Shown one piece after another: positions 44,843 through 53,773 of a stretch of DNA of 64,000 bases; position 1 is the stretch's first letter; each line of letters begins with the position of its first letter. A program made the position numbers and the translations under genes. The stretch is taken from NCBI GenBank assembly GCA_964535305.1, contig CAZHTF010000004.1, positions 1-64,000 on the forward strand, read 5' to 3'. The notes below the pieces were generated by a model. That model searched no databases, was not told the DNA's origin, and saw only the letters and a program-made list of their open reading frames with translations. The DNA is from CAZHTF01 sp964535305. Its GTDB lineage: Bacteria; Planctomycetota; Phycisphaerae; UBA1845; Fen-1342.

Positions 44843-45973
44843 CTAGCCGCCGCTGGAATGCGCCTGCTCCGCGCGAATGCCCAGGCGCGTGTATTGATAC
44901 TGCGCCGCGCACGCGCCCTCGGATGAAACCATCAGCGCGCCGACGGGTTTCTCTGGCGTGCATTCGCGCCCGAAAAGGCCACATTCATGCGGCCGCAGCG
45001 CGCCGGTCAGCACCTCGCCGCAGCGCGCTTGCGCCGGGTCGGGCACGTGCTGTGGTTCGACGGACAGCACGCGCTCGGCGTCCCACTGTGCGAATTCTGA
45101 GCGGATGCGCAGCCCGGAGAGGTCGATCGAGCCCAATCCGCGCCAGGCGAACGCCGGCCGCGCTTCGAACACGCGCTGCATTGCCGACTGCGCCACTGCG
45201 TTGCCGTGCCAGTCCACCGCGCGGCCGTACTGGTTCTCGACCCGCGCGTGGCCGGCGCGGAGCTGCCGCAGGATCAGCACGATCGATTGCAGAATGTCCG
45301 CCGGCTCGAAGCCGGAGACCACGATCGGCTTGCGATATTCCTCCGCGATGAAGCGATACGGCTCGCAGCCGATCACGGTGGATACGTGTCCTGGGCCGAT
45401 GAATGCGTCCAGCCGCAGCCCGGGCTGCTCCAGCAGCGCTCGAATCGCCGGGTTGACCAGAATGTGGTTGCAGAAGACCAGGAAGTTGGTCAGGCCCAGC
45501 GATGCGGCCCGCAGCAGCGTCAGCGCCGTCGCCGGTGCGGTCGTCTCGAATCCGATCGCGAAGAACACCACGCGCCGCCCAGGATTCTGCTGCGCCAGGC
45601 GCAGCGCATCCAGCGGCGAGTACACCATGCGGATGTCCGCCCCGCGGGCGCGGCTCTCCAGCGGGCTGCCCAAAGAGCCCGGCACACGCATCATGTCGCC
45701 ATACGCGGTGAAGATCACGTTCGGATCGCGGGCCAGCGCCAGCCCCTCATCGATCCGCCCCATCGGCAGCACGCACACCGGGCAGCCCGGTCCGTGAATC
45801 AGCTCAATGTTGGCCGGCAGCAACTCACTCAGGCCGAAGCGGAAGATCGCGTGCGTGTGACCGCCGCAGATCTCCATGATGCGATACTCGCGGCCAGGCT
45901 CGGCCAGGCCGCGGATTTCGTCGGCGGCGTTGCGGATCAGTGCCGCGTCGCGGAATTCATCGACGTACTTCAC
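44843..45973 (-). CDS. hypD: Hydrogenase maturation protein HypD
   Basis: The iron-sulfur scaffold, which with HypC assembles the Fe(CN)2CO group. 376 aa with MEICGGHTHAIFRFGL, HGPGCPVCVLP, FFAIGFETTAPAT, GPGHVSTVIG and C-terminal cysteines in CGLFGREC. I chose GTG 45973 with GGGAG upstream; the frame continues to 46834 without homology. It is the first gene of hypDEF, divergent from hypA. Confidence 0.95.
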   Translation of the reverse strand: MKYVDEFRDAALIRNAADEIRGLAEPGREYRIMEICGGHTHAIFRFGLSELLPANIELIHGPGCPVCVLPMGRIDEGLALARDPNVIFTAYGDMMRVPGSLGSPLESRARGADIRMVYSPLDALRLAQQNPGRRVVFFAIGFETTAPATALTLLRAASLGLTNFLVFCNHILVNPAIRALLEQPGLRLDAFIGPGHVSTVIGCEPYRFIAEEYRKPIVVSGFEPADILQSIVLILRQLRAGHARVENQYGRAVDWHGNAVAQSAMQRVFEARPAFAWRGLGSIDLSGLRIRSEFAQWDAERVLSVEPQHVPDPAQARCGEVLTGALRPHECGLFGRECTPEKPVGALMVSSEGACAAQYQYTRLGIRAEQAHSSGG

Positions 45974-46079
45974 AGCAACACTCCCGCCGGTGGGCGACCC
46001 GACGCCCCGCGCGTCGATCTTACCCGCGGCCGCGCTCCAATGCCGTAAAATCAGGAAACGACAAGCCCGCGGAGCCAGG

Positions 46080-46466
46080 ATGCACGAGCTTTCGGTCGCG
46101 TGCAGCATCGTCGAACACGCACTGGCCGCCGCCCAGGCCAGCCGCGCTGGGCGAATCATGCGCGTCCGCTGCCGCGTGGGCGCATTGTGCGGCGTCGTGA
46201 GCGACGCGCTGCGCTTCGCCTGGGACATGGCCTGCGCAGACACGGCCTGCGCTGGGGCGCTGCTGGAGATCGAGGAAGTGCCGCTCACGATCCGCTGCGC
46301 GCGCGACGGCCGCGCATGGCCGCTGGCGGACGCGCTGACGTTCTGCTGCCCCGATTGCGGCGGACCGCCCAGCGAACTCCTCAGCGGCCGCGAGCTCGAG
46401 CTGGTCAGCATCGAGTGCGAATCGGGCGCCGCTGAATCGCGCACGGGCGACACGCCGTCGGCCTGA
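46080..46466 (+). CDS. hypA: Hydrogenase nickel incorporation protein HypA, degenerate zinc site
   Basis: Nickel-delivery protein for NiFe hydrogenase (or urease). The N-terminus MHELSVACSIVEHAL carries the nickel-binding MHE. The zinc domain normally has two CxxC pairs; here the second (CPDC) is intact but the first reads CARD, with Asp replacing Cys. GGAG precedes the ATG at 46080. A TAAAAT hexamer lies in the 106-base divergent region with hypD. No hypB or hypC is in the window. Confidence 0.88.
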   Translation: MHELSVACSIVEHALAAAQASRAGRIMRVRCRVGALCGVVSDALRFAWDMACADTACAGALLEIEEVPLTIRCARDGRAWPLADALTFCCPDCGGPPSELLSGRELELVSIECESGAAESRTGDTPSA

Positions 46467-46649
46467 GGCCTGGCGAGCGCGTCAGCGGCACGCTTGTCGG
46501 GCGGACTCGCGCGGGGCGCCGCGTTCACTCCTTTCAATTCGGACGAAAAGAAATGCACGCTGCAACCCGCGAAACCAGTCGGTATCGAAATCGTGCGGCG
46601 TGTGCCGCAGAACGGGCCGATGGCAACCCGACGGCTGAAAGGACGAACC

Positions 46650-47198
46650 GTGGCCAGACTCGAAGCGGTCGACCCCGCGAAAACCACCGGAAAAACCAAG
46701 CAATTGCTGGACGGCATGCAGGCCAAGCTGGGCGTGATCCCGAACCTGATGCGCACCATGGCCGCTGCGCCCGCCGTGCTCGACGCATACGTCAGCCTCA
46801 CGGGCGCACTCTCCGGCGGCACGCTTTCGCACAAGCTGCGCGAGCAGATCGCGCTGGCGATCGCCGAGCAGAACGCGTGCGACTATTGCGTCGCGGCGCA
46901 CAGCGCCATCGGTCGCAAGGTCGGGCTATCGCCTCAGGAGTTGCTCGACAGCCGCCGAGGGCACGCCGCCGATGCGCGCGTCGATGCGCTGCTAGGCTTT
47001 GCGCGGCGTGTGGTCGAGGCTCGCGGGCACGTCAGCGATATGGATGTGGCCCGCGTCAAGGAGCACGGCTGGAGCGACGGCGAGATTGGCGAGGTGATCG
47101 CCAACGTGGCCCTGAGCCTCTTTACGAATTACTACAACCACGTGGCCCAAACCCAGATCGACTTTCCGGCGGCCGAGCCGCTTACCCCGCGAACCTGA
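46650..47198 (+). CDS. AhpD/carboxymuconolactone decarboxylase-family protein
   Basis: About 182 aa with the alkylhydroperoxidase core: EQIALAIAEQNACDYCVAAHS, the CxxC and His being the redox site, and FTNYYNHVAQTQIDFP near the C-terminus. I chose GTG 46650 because AAAGGA sits 6 bases upstream and the resulting MARLEAVDPAK start matches family members; an ATG at 46620 and a longer frame to 46494 exist. It probably protects against peroxides. The physiological partner is unknown. Confidence 0.8.
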   Translation: MARLEAVDPAKTTGKTKQLLDGMQAKLGVIPNLMRTMAAAPAVLDAYVSLTGALSGGTLSHKLREQIALAIAEQNACDYCVAAHSAIGRKVGLSPQELLDSRRGHAADARVDALLGFARRVVEARGHVSDMDVARVKEHGWSDGEIGEVIANVALSLFTNYYNHVAQTQIDFPAAEPLTPRT

Positions 47199-47239
47199 AC
47201 CTTGACCAGCGCGGCCATCATGCCGCGTATGCACTGGCG

Positions 47240-47249
47240 NNNNNNNNNN
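47240..47249. other. Assembly gap (10 N)
   Basis: Ten N in the intergenic region between the AhpD-like gene and dgt; the true length is unknown. Confidence 0.99.
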
Positions 47250-47303
47250 GCGCTGCTCGACGAGCGCACGGGCTTCGTCACGGCGCGCAGCCTCGCGCCG
47301 GGC

Positions 47304-47309
47304 TATCAT
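47304..47309 (+). promoter_or_regulatory. -10-like element 7 bases before the dgt ATG
   Basis: TATCAT with a 7-base gap to the ATG at 47317 and no ribosome site; leaderless candidate. Confidence 0.35.
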
Positions 47310-47316
47310 CCGCCGC

Positions 47317-48372
47317 ATGAGCGTCAGTCCGGACCTCTCACGCGCGCATGCCGACCCGCTCGGCGATTCGTTGCCGCCGCTCGTGCTGGATCGGCAGCGG
47401 ATCGTGCACTCGGCGGCGTTTCGGCGCCTGCAGTACAAGACGCAGGTGTTCGTCGCGCCGGATGGCGATCATTACCGCTCGCGACTGACGCACACGCTCG
47501 AGGTCGCCCACCTGGCCCGTTGCATCGCGCAGTCGCTCGGGCTGAATCAGGATTTGGCGGAGGTGGTGGCGCTGGCGCACGACCTGGGGCATCCGCCGTT
47601 CGGACACGCCGGCGAAGTGGCCCTGAATCACTGCATGCGCGAGCACGGCGGGTTCGAGCACAATGCACACGCGCTTCGGATCGTCGAGCACCTGGAGCAT
47701 CCGTACCCCGAGTTTCGCGGACTGAACCTAACACGGGCCGTCCGCGAGTGCCTGGCCAAGCATTCGACCACCTACGACCAGCCCGGTCCGCACGCGCTGC
47801 AGGACGGTCAGCCGCCGCCGGCAGAAGGGCAGGTGGCGGCCCTGGCGGACGGACTGACTTACACGCTGCACGATCTGCAGGACGGCCTGTACGCCGGCCT
47901 GCTCGATCCCAGCGCCCTGGCACAATCCGAATTGTGCGCGCGGGTCGGATTGGCGCGGCGCGGCGGCGGTACTGACGATTGGCGTCGGCATCTGCGAGCC
48001 GCATCGGACCAGATTCAAGCGCTGCTGCTCGAAGACATCGTCGCAGGCTGGCGCGCCGCGCCGTCGCCCGCAGTCGCGATTTCGCGGCTCTCGGACGGCA
48101 TGCAGGCGCAATTCGCGCAACTCGGGGCGATTCTGCGCGAGCGCGTCTATCGCCACCCGCGCGTCAGCCGCACCGACGCCCGCGCCAAGCGCATGCTTTC
48201 AGCCGTATTCGAGGCCTATGTTGCCGACCCGAGCGAGATGCCGCCGCGCTTTGCCGAGCGCGTCGCGGCCAGCGGCGCGGCGCGCGTCGCGGCGGATTTC
48301 GTCGCCGGCATGACCGACCGCTATTGCCTGCGCGAGCACGCCCGCCTGTTTGACCCGCGCGAATCGCTCTAA
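47317..48372 (+). CDS. dgt: dGTP triphosphohydrolase-like HD protein
   Basis: Hydrolyses dNTPs to deoxynucleosides and triphosphate. 351 aa with RRLQYKTQVF, the HD metal set starting at RLTHTLEVA, ALAHDLGHPPFGHAGE, and the helix ADGLTYTLHDLQDGLYAGLL (usually AD.IAY..HD..D). The C-terminal helical region is typical of the short dGTPase group. Whether it prefers dGTP cannot be told. Confidence 0.88.
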   Translation: MSVSPDLSRAHADPLGDSLPPLVLDRQRIVHSAAFRRLQYKTQVFVAPDGDHYRSRLTHTLEVAHLARCIAQSLGLNQDLAEVVALAHDLGHPPFGHAGEVALNHCMREHGGFEHNAHALRIVEHLEHPYPEFRGLNLTRAVRECLAKHSTTYDQPGPHALQDGQPPPAEGQVAALADGLTYTLHDLQDGLYAGLLDPSALAQSELCARVGLARRGGGTDDWRRHLRAASDQIQALLLEDIVAGWRAAPSPAVAISRLSDGMQAQFAQLGAILRERVYRHPRVSRTDARAKRMLSAVFEAYVADPSEMPPRFAERVAASGAARVAADFVAGMTDRYCLREHARLFDPRESL

Positions 48373-48489
48373 ATCCAGCGGCCGACCGCCGCCCACGCCG
48401 TGCAGGCTCCTTGGATGCGCGCGAGCTGCGGCGGCGCTCGGCTGGGCGTTTGCCGTGATTGGCGGTAGCGTACGCGGCCACGTCCGACC

Positions 48490-49356
48490 ATGATCACGCC
48501 CACACTGGCCGACCTCGAGCCTTCGCTGTTCGCATCCCAGGCCGGCCCGAATTTCTTGCTGCTGCCGCTGATCGGAATGCTCGCGGGCATGCTCGGCGGA
48601 ATGCTAGGCGTTGGCGGCGGGCTGATCATGATCCCGATGCTTGTGCTGATCCTGCACCAGCCGTTCGGCCGCGACTCGCTGCACGTGTTCAAGCTCGCGT
48701 CGCTGATCTCGTCGGTGGCCCTTTCGCTGCCGGCCGCCCGGCGGCACGCGCAGGTCCGGGCTCTCAGCCTGGCGATGGTGCGCGCGTTCCTGCCGCTCGC
48801 GATGGTCGGCGTCGTGGTCGGAACCGCGCTCGCCGCGCTGTTGACGAGCGAATACACCCCCGTGCTGCAACGCATCTTCGGCGGCTTCTTGATCGTGGTG
48901 GTGCTCTTCAACTTGCTGCGCGATTTCGGCCCTTCGTTGCTGCGCGACGTCCGCGCCACGGCCTGCCCGACGCCGGCGCGCTGGCTGCTGCTGGGCGGCA
49001 GCGTCGGCCTGCCCTCGGGCCTGGTGGCCGGCCTGCTGGGTGTCGGCGGCGGAATCTGGGCTGTCCCGGTCCAGCATCAGCTCTTCGGAATCCGCCTGCA
49101 AAACGCCATCGCAAACTCGACCGCGATGATCGTCGGCGTGGCCTTCGCCGCCAGCGTTACGCAGGCCTACACGCTGGCGCGCCTGCCGGGCGTCTCGCCC
49201 TGGAGCGGCGTCTGGCTGGCGATGTGGCTGGCGCCCGGCGCGATCCTCGGCGGGCCGATCGGCGCTTGGCTGGTGCATCGGCTGCCCGGCGCCTGGCTGC
49301 GGCAAGCTTTTCAACTGCTGCTGGCGCTCGCCGGTGCCGAGCTGCTCCGCCGCTGA
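48490..49356 (+). CDS. TauE/SafE-family membrane permease
   Basis: 288 aa with eight hydrophobic segments in two related halves, each beginning with a glycine-rich helix: GMLGGMLGVGGGLIMIPML and GLVAGLLGVGGGIWAVPV. This internal repeat defines the TauE/SafE (DUF81) anion exporters, thought to move sulfite, sulfoacetate and related ions. Substrate and direction are unknown. Confidence 0.88.
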   Translation: MITPTLADLEPSLFASQAGPNFLLLPLIGMLAGMLGGMLGVGGGLIMIPMLVLILHQPFGRDSLHVFKLASLISSVALSLPAARRHAQVRALSLAMVRAFLPLAMVGVVVGTALAALLTSEYTPVLQRIFGGFLIVVVLFNLLRDFGPSLLRDVRATACPTPARWLLLGGSVGLPSGLVAGLLGVGGGIWAVPVQHQLFGIRLQNAIANSTAMIVGVAFAASVTQAYTLARLPGVSPWSGVWLAMWLAPGAILGGPIGAWLVHRLPGAWLRQAFQLLLALAGAELLRR

Positions 49357-49432
49357 CGCGCCGCCCGGCGTGCGGCTGGCACGTGCCTGGGGACGCGCGC
49401 TGCGCACGCCGCGCTAAGCTGCGGATCGCGTG

Positions 49433-50743
49433 CTATCCGCGATCGAGCCGGCCCAGGCGCCGCAGGTCTTTCATCCCGATCGCGATCGCCATCACAACCA
49501 GCAGCGTCCCCACGCCGCCAGACACGGCCGAGAACACCGGTCCGAAGAATTTGGCGACCAGCCCGCTCTCGAACCCGCCCAGCTCGTTGGACGACTCGAT
49601 GAACACCATGTTCACCGCGTTGACGCGGCCACGCAGCCGGTCCGGCGTGCGGACACTGACCAGCACGTGTCGAATCACGACGCTGATATTGTCCAGCGCG
49701 CCCAGCGCCGCCAGCATCGCCAGCGACAGCCACAGATTCTCTGAGAAGCCGAACACGATCGTGCACGCGCCGAACCCGGCCACCGACAGCAGCAGCGCGC
49801 GACCCGCGCGGCGAAACGGCGGCAGATGCGCCAGCAGCAGCGCCATCAGCAGCGCGCCGGCGTAGGGCGCCGCGCGCAGCGCGCCCAGCCCAACCGGGCC
49901 GACGTGCAGAATGTCCCGCGCGAAAATCGGCATTAACGCCGTCGCTCCGCCCAGCAGCACCGCCGCCAGATCCAGCGTGATCGCACCCAGCACAACCCGC
50001 TCACGCCACATGTGCGTGACGCCTTCCAGAATCCCCGGCAGCAGATTGCGCGGCTGGATCGCGCCCCAAATCGAGCCTTGCGCGGTCAAGTGTGACTCGA
50101 ACGGCCGGATGTGTTGCGCCGTGATGGCGAAAACCGCGCAGCCCGCGCCGCAGGCCAGGTACACTGGCCAGGCTGCCTGCATGATCGCGATCAGTACGCC
50201 CGCGAGCAGCGGCCCGACCATGGCTGCCAGGTGAAATACGAAGCTGTTCCAGGTGATGGCATTCACGAACGTCGGTCCGCTCGCGCCGCCGGGCAGAATC
50301 TCGGGCAACAGGCTGGAGCGGCTCGGGCCGTTGAACAGGCGCGCGCAGCCGGTCAGCGCGATCAGTGCGTACATGATCCAAAGCGCCAGGCTCGAATCCC
50401 CAAGCCAGTCACGTTGCCAACTGATCGACCCCAGCACCAGCAGACCGCTGGCCAACGCGAAGCCGATCTGCGTCGCGATCAGCACGCGGCGGCGGTCGAG
50501 CAGGTCGACGATCTGTCCCGCCGGCAGCGCCAGCGCGATGGTCGGCAGCGCCCGCGCCACGCCCACCAACCCCAGCGCCAGCGCGTCGCTGGTCTTTTCG
50601 TACACCTCCCAGGCCAGCGCCGTCGACTGCATCTGCAAGCCGATCGACGCCGGTAGCCAGCCGGCCATGAAGAGCTGGTAGTTACGCACGCGCAGCGCGG
50701 CGTACGCGTCGTGATTCCCGGGTTTCAGATTCGACTCGTGCAT
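49433..50743 (-). CDS. MFS transporter (EntS-like MFS_3 group)
   Basis: 436 aa with about eleven to twelve transmembrane helices. NYQLFMAGWLPASIGLQMQ opens the first helix; DLLDRRRVLIATQIG is the loop 2-3 motif; DRLRGRVNAVN is typical of the EntS-like exporter branch. It starts 5 bases after the priA stop and so is probably cotranscribed with priA. The substrate is unknown. Confidence 0.8.
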   Translation of the reverse strand: MHESNLKPGNHDAYAALRVRNYQLFMAGWLPASIGLQMQSTALAWEVYEKTSDALALGLVGVARALPTIALALPAGQIVDLLDRRRVLIATQIGFALASGLLVLGSISWQRDWLGDSSLALWIMYALIALTGCARLFNGPSRSSLLPEILPGGASGPTFVNAITWNSFVFHLAAMVGPLLAGVLIAIMQAAWPVYLACGAGCAVFAITAQHIRPFESHLTAQGSIWGAIQPRNLLPGILEGVTHMWRERVVLGAITLDLAAVLLGGATALMPIFARDILHVGPVGLGALRAAPYAGALLMALLLAHLPPFRRAGRALLLSVAGFGACTIVFGFSENLWLSLAMLAALGALDNISVVIRHVLVSVRTPDRLRGRVNAVNMVFIESSNELGGFESGLVAKFFGPVFSAVSGGVGTLLVVMAIAIGMKDLRRLGRLDRG

Positions 50744-50748
50744 GCCGG

Positions 50749-52827
50749 TCAAGCCAGGTCCTGCGCATCCACATCGACGACCCAGCGCTGCACGCGCGGC
50801 GACTGACGGGCCTGCTCCAGCATCAGCAAGAGGCGATGAACGCTGGCGTCGCGCGGCGTGCGGATGCGCACTTCGTAGCGTTGCAGACCGCGGGCGCGCT
50901 GCACCAGGCACGGGGCCGCCTCGTCTACCAGGATGCCCGCGTGCAACCGGCCAACATGGACGCGCAGCCGCTGCACCAACTGTTCTGACTCCTCGCGGGC
51001 GCGGCCCGGCCGCGCATCCGAGAGCACCACACGCGTCAAGCGCATGAAAGGCGGCTCGTGCAGCGCGGCGCGCACCCGCAGCTCGCTCGCCGCGAAGGCG
51101 GCGTAATCTCCCCGCAGTACTTGCTGAATCAGCGGGCTGCGCGGCTCGCGCGTTTGCAGCAGCGCCAGCGAATCGCCGGCGCGCCGCCCGGCCCGGCCGA
51201 CCACCTGCATCAGCATCACGAACGTCCGCTCTGCGGCGCGAAAATCCTGCAGGTTCGCGCCGGCGTCGGCGTCGATCACGCCCACCAGGTTCACCAGCGG
51301 AAAATCCAGGCCCTTCGCCACCATCTGCGTGCCCAGCAAAACGTCCGCCGCGTGCGCCTCGAAGCGCCGCAGGGCCTCGAGATAATCCTCGCGGCGGCGC
51401 ATCGTGTCGCGATCCAGCCGCAGTAGCCGCGCCCCCGGCAGCAGCTCGCGCACCTCCTCCTCGAGCCGCTGGATCGCCAGGCCGCCGCGCTGCAGCTCGC
51501 CGCGGCAGCTATTGTCCAGACACTGCCGCGGCCGCGGTTCGCGCTTGCCGCAGCGATGACACTTGAGCGCGTCTTCGCGGCGATGATCGACCAGCGCCGC
51601 GCCGCAGCGCGTGCAGCGCAGCAGCAGCCCGCAGCGGCTGCAGCTCAGCCAGACCGAGTGCCCGCGGCGGTTGTGCAGCAGCACGGCCTGCGCACCGGCT
51701 TCCACGCTGGCGCGCAGCGCCTCGGCCAGCTCGGCGCTCAGTAGCCGCCCAGGCCGGCTCTGCCCGCCGCCGATCTGCACGGCGCGGGCCCGCGGCGGCT
51801 GCGCCCCGGGCACGCGTTGCGCCAGGCGCAACAGTTGAAAGTGCGGCAGGTGCGTGGCGTTGTGCCAGGTTTCGAGCGAAGGCGTGGCCGACCCGAGCAC
51901 CGCCGGGATGGCCTCGAGCTGAGCGCGTTTGATGGCGACATCGCGCGTGTGAAAGTACGGCGAAGCGAGGTTTTTATAGCTGGCGTCCTGCTCCTCGTCC
52001 ACCACGATCAGCCCCAAGCGCGGACAGGGCGCGAATACCGCCGTGCGCGTGCCGATGACCAGGTCGATCCGTCCCTGGGCGATGGCGTCGAAAGCGCTGC
52101 GTCGCTGGCTGGCCGTCAGACGGCTGTGCAGCACCGCGACGCGCTCGAAACGTCGCGTCAGCCGGTCCATCACCTGCGTCGCCAGCGCGATCTCGGGCGC
52201 CAGCAGGATCGCCTGCCGGCCGCTGGCGATTGCGGAGCGGATGGCGCGCACGTAGACCTCGGTTTTCCCGCTGCCGGGCACGCCATACAGCACGAAAACA
52301 CGGAACGCGGCGCAGCTCACGACGGCTTGCAGCGCCGCGGACTGGGCCGCGGTCAATTCCAGTGGGTCGTCCGGCAACGCCGGCGGCGCTTCCGCCGCGA
52401 GCTGGGTCGCCCGCGGTTTGCGCATCCGGGTCCGCGGCTTGCGCAGCAGCGCCGGCGTCATCGCGGCCAACGCCAAGCCCGGCGGACACGCGTAATACTC
52501 GCTCAGCCACAGCCCGAGCTGGATCAGCCGCTCGCTCAGCAGCGGCGTCGGGGTCAGCACCTGGGCAATTGCCGGGCGCGTCAGCTCCCAGGGCTGCTCA
52601 TCGACGCGCACGCACACGCCATCCAGCAACCGCCCGCGCGACCCGAACGGAACGCGCACCGCCACCCCGGGCGCCACCAGCGCCGCCAGCTCCGAGGGCA
52701 CGGCGTAGAGCCGCAATTCGCGCGTCCGCAGATCCAGCGCAACCTGCGCCACCGGCTCGCGGCGCAGCGCGCCTTCCCGCGCCAGCAGCGTGAGCTGTCG
52801 ATTGCGTGACTCGCGGGCTGCGCTCAC
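50749..52827 (-). CDS. priA: Primosomal protein N' (replication restart helicase PriA)
   Basis: A 3'-5' helicase that reloads the replisome at stalled forks. Walker A is GVPGSGKTEVY, the DExx box VVDEEQDASYK, then LGSATPSLE, four paired cysteine motifs (CSRCG, CTRCG, CHRCG and CLDNSC) forming the zinc-binding insert, GTQMVAKGLDFP and QVVGRAGRR. I chose GTG 52827 (692 aa) with GGAGG six bases upstream; the frame extends to 52929. Confidence 0.93.
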   Translation of the reverse strand: MSAARESRNRQLTLLAREGALRREPVAQVALDLRTRELRLYAVPSELAALVAPGVAVRVPFGSRGRLLDGVCVRVDEQPWELTRPAIAQVLTPTPLLSERLIQLGLWLSEYYACPPGLALAAMTPALLRKPRTRMRKPRATQLAAEAPPALPDDPLELTAAQSAALQAVVSCAAFRVFVLYGVPGSGKTEVYVRAIRSAIASGRQAILLAPEIALATQVMDRLTRRFERVAVLHSRLTASQRRSAFDAIAQGRIDLVIGTRTAVFAPCPRLGLIVVDEEQDASYKNLASPYFHTRDVAIKRAQLEAIPAVLGSATPSLETWHNATHLPHFQLLRLAQRVPGAQPPRARAVQIGGGQSRPGRLLSAELAEALRASVEAGAQAVLLHNRRGHSVWLSCSRCGLLLRCTRCGAALVDHRREDALKCHRCGKREPRPRQCLDNSCRGELQRGGLAIQRLEEEVRELLPGARLLRLDRDTMRRREDYLEALRRFEAHAADVLLGTQMVAKGLDFPLVNLVGVIDADAGANLQDFRAAERTFVMLMQVVGRAGRRAGDSLALLQTREPRSPLIQQVLRGDYAAFAASELRVRAALHEPPFMRLTRVVLSDARPGRAREESEQLVQRLRVHVGRLHAGILVDEAAPCLVQRARGLQRYEVRIRTPRDASVHRLLLMLEQARQSPRVQRWVVDVDAQDLA

Positions 52828-52998
52828 GAATCCCTCCGCTTGCGACCAGGTGCGCGCGGCGACCGTGCCGCGCGGCGCGTGGAGTCGACATGGTATCCGC
52901 CACCGCGCTGCAGCCGGCACGCAGTACAATTCCGCCGTGCGGGGTTGGCCGCGTCGCGCCGATCCTGGAAAAAACCCGCTTCGCCCCAGGAGACTCTT

Positions 52999-53736
52999 GT
53001 GCGTTCATCGCTTCGAATCGCCGCCGTCTTCGCCGTGCTCGGGATGGGTGTGAGCTGCTGCCTGGCGGACTCGCTCGAAGATGTCGAAAAGAAGATCGTC
53101 GCCGCGTTTGGCAAGGTGAAGAGCTTTCAGGCCAAGATGTTGACCGTGCAGGACATGACCATGGGCGACGTGGTCAACAAGAGCCGCATCGACGGCACGT
53201 ATGAATTCGTCCGCAAAGACAACAAGGGCCTCTATCGCATGGAGGCCAAGACCAGCGGCAGCGTCGAGATGAAGGGCGGCCAGAGCCAGAAAATGGACGG
53301 CAACTCGCTGGTGGTCAACGACGGCGAGTACGCCTACACCTACAGCGAGGCCATGGGCCAGAAGACCGCGATGAAGCTCAAGGCCGACCCGCGCGCCAGC
53401 ATTCTCGGCGACGAATCCTTCATGCAGAACCTCAAGAAAGACCACGATGTGAAGCTGCTGCCCGATGAAAAGCTGGACGGCAAGTCAGTCTGGGTGATCG
53501 AGGCCACGCCCAAGAAGCCCGGAATGATCGGCAAGTTCATGTACTACTTCGACCAGGAGTGCGGCATCGCGCTGAAAACCGTTGGCAAGTCGCCGGAAGG
53601 AAAAGACTTCACGGTCACCACGCTGAGCGACGTGAAGCTGAACGCCGACCTCTCGGCCGAGCGCTTCGTCTTCAAGGCCCCCGAAGGCGTCACCGTTCAA
53701 GACATGACCAAGGTCAGCGCCGCGGAAGCGCCGTAG
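52999..53736 (+). CDS. LolA-like outer-membrane lipoprotein-sorting family protein
   Basis: 245 aa with a signal peptide (LRIAAVFAVLGMGVSCCLA) and a single-domain beta-barrel-like LolA/LolB-type sequence: AFGKVKSFQAKML at the start of the mature chain, YRMEAKT, MDGNSLVVNDGEYAYTYS and YFDQECGIALKTVGKSPEGK. Family members carry lipoproteins or lipids across the periplasm. GTG 52999 follows AGGAG. It is divergent from priA. Confidence 0.72.
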   Translation: MRSSLRIAAVFAVLGMGVSCCLADSLEDVEKKIVAAFGKVKSFQAKMLTVQDMTMGDVVNKSRIDGTYEFVRKDNKGLYRMEAKTSGSVEMKGGQSQKMDGNSLVVNDGEYAYTYSEAMGQKTAMKLKADPRASILGDESFMQNLKKDHDVKLLPDEKLDGKSVWVIEATPKKPGMIGKFMYYFDQECGIALKTVGKSPEGKDFTVTTLSDVKLNADLSAERFVFKAPEGVTVQDMTKVSAAEAP

Positions 53737-53773
53737 GACGCCTGGCCGGCGCTGCTTGCGCGCGGAGGGCGCG

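Noticed and set aside
41397..46466. Complete hydrogenase locus
   Set aside because: Only maturation genes are seen; no large or small hydrogenase subunit, hypB or hypC occurs in the window.
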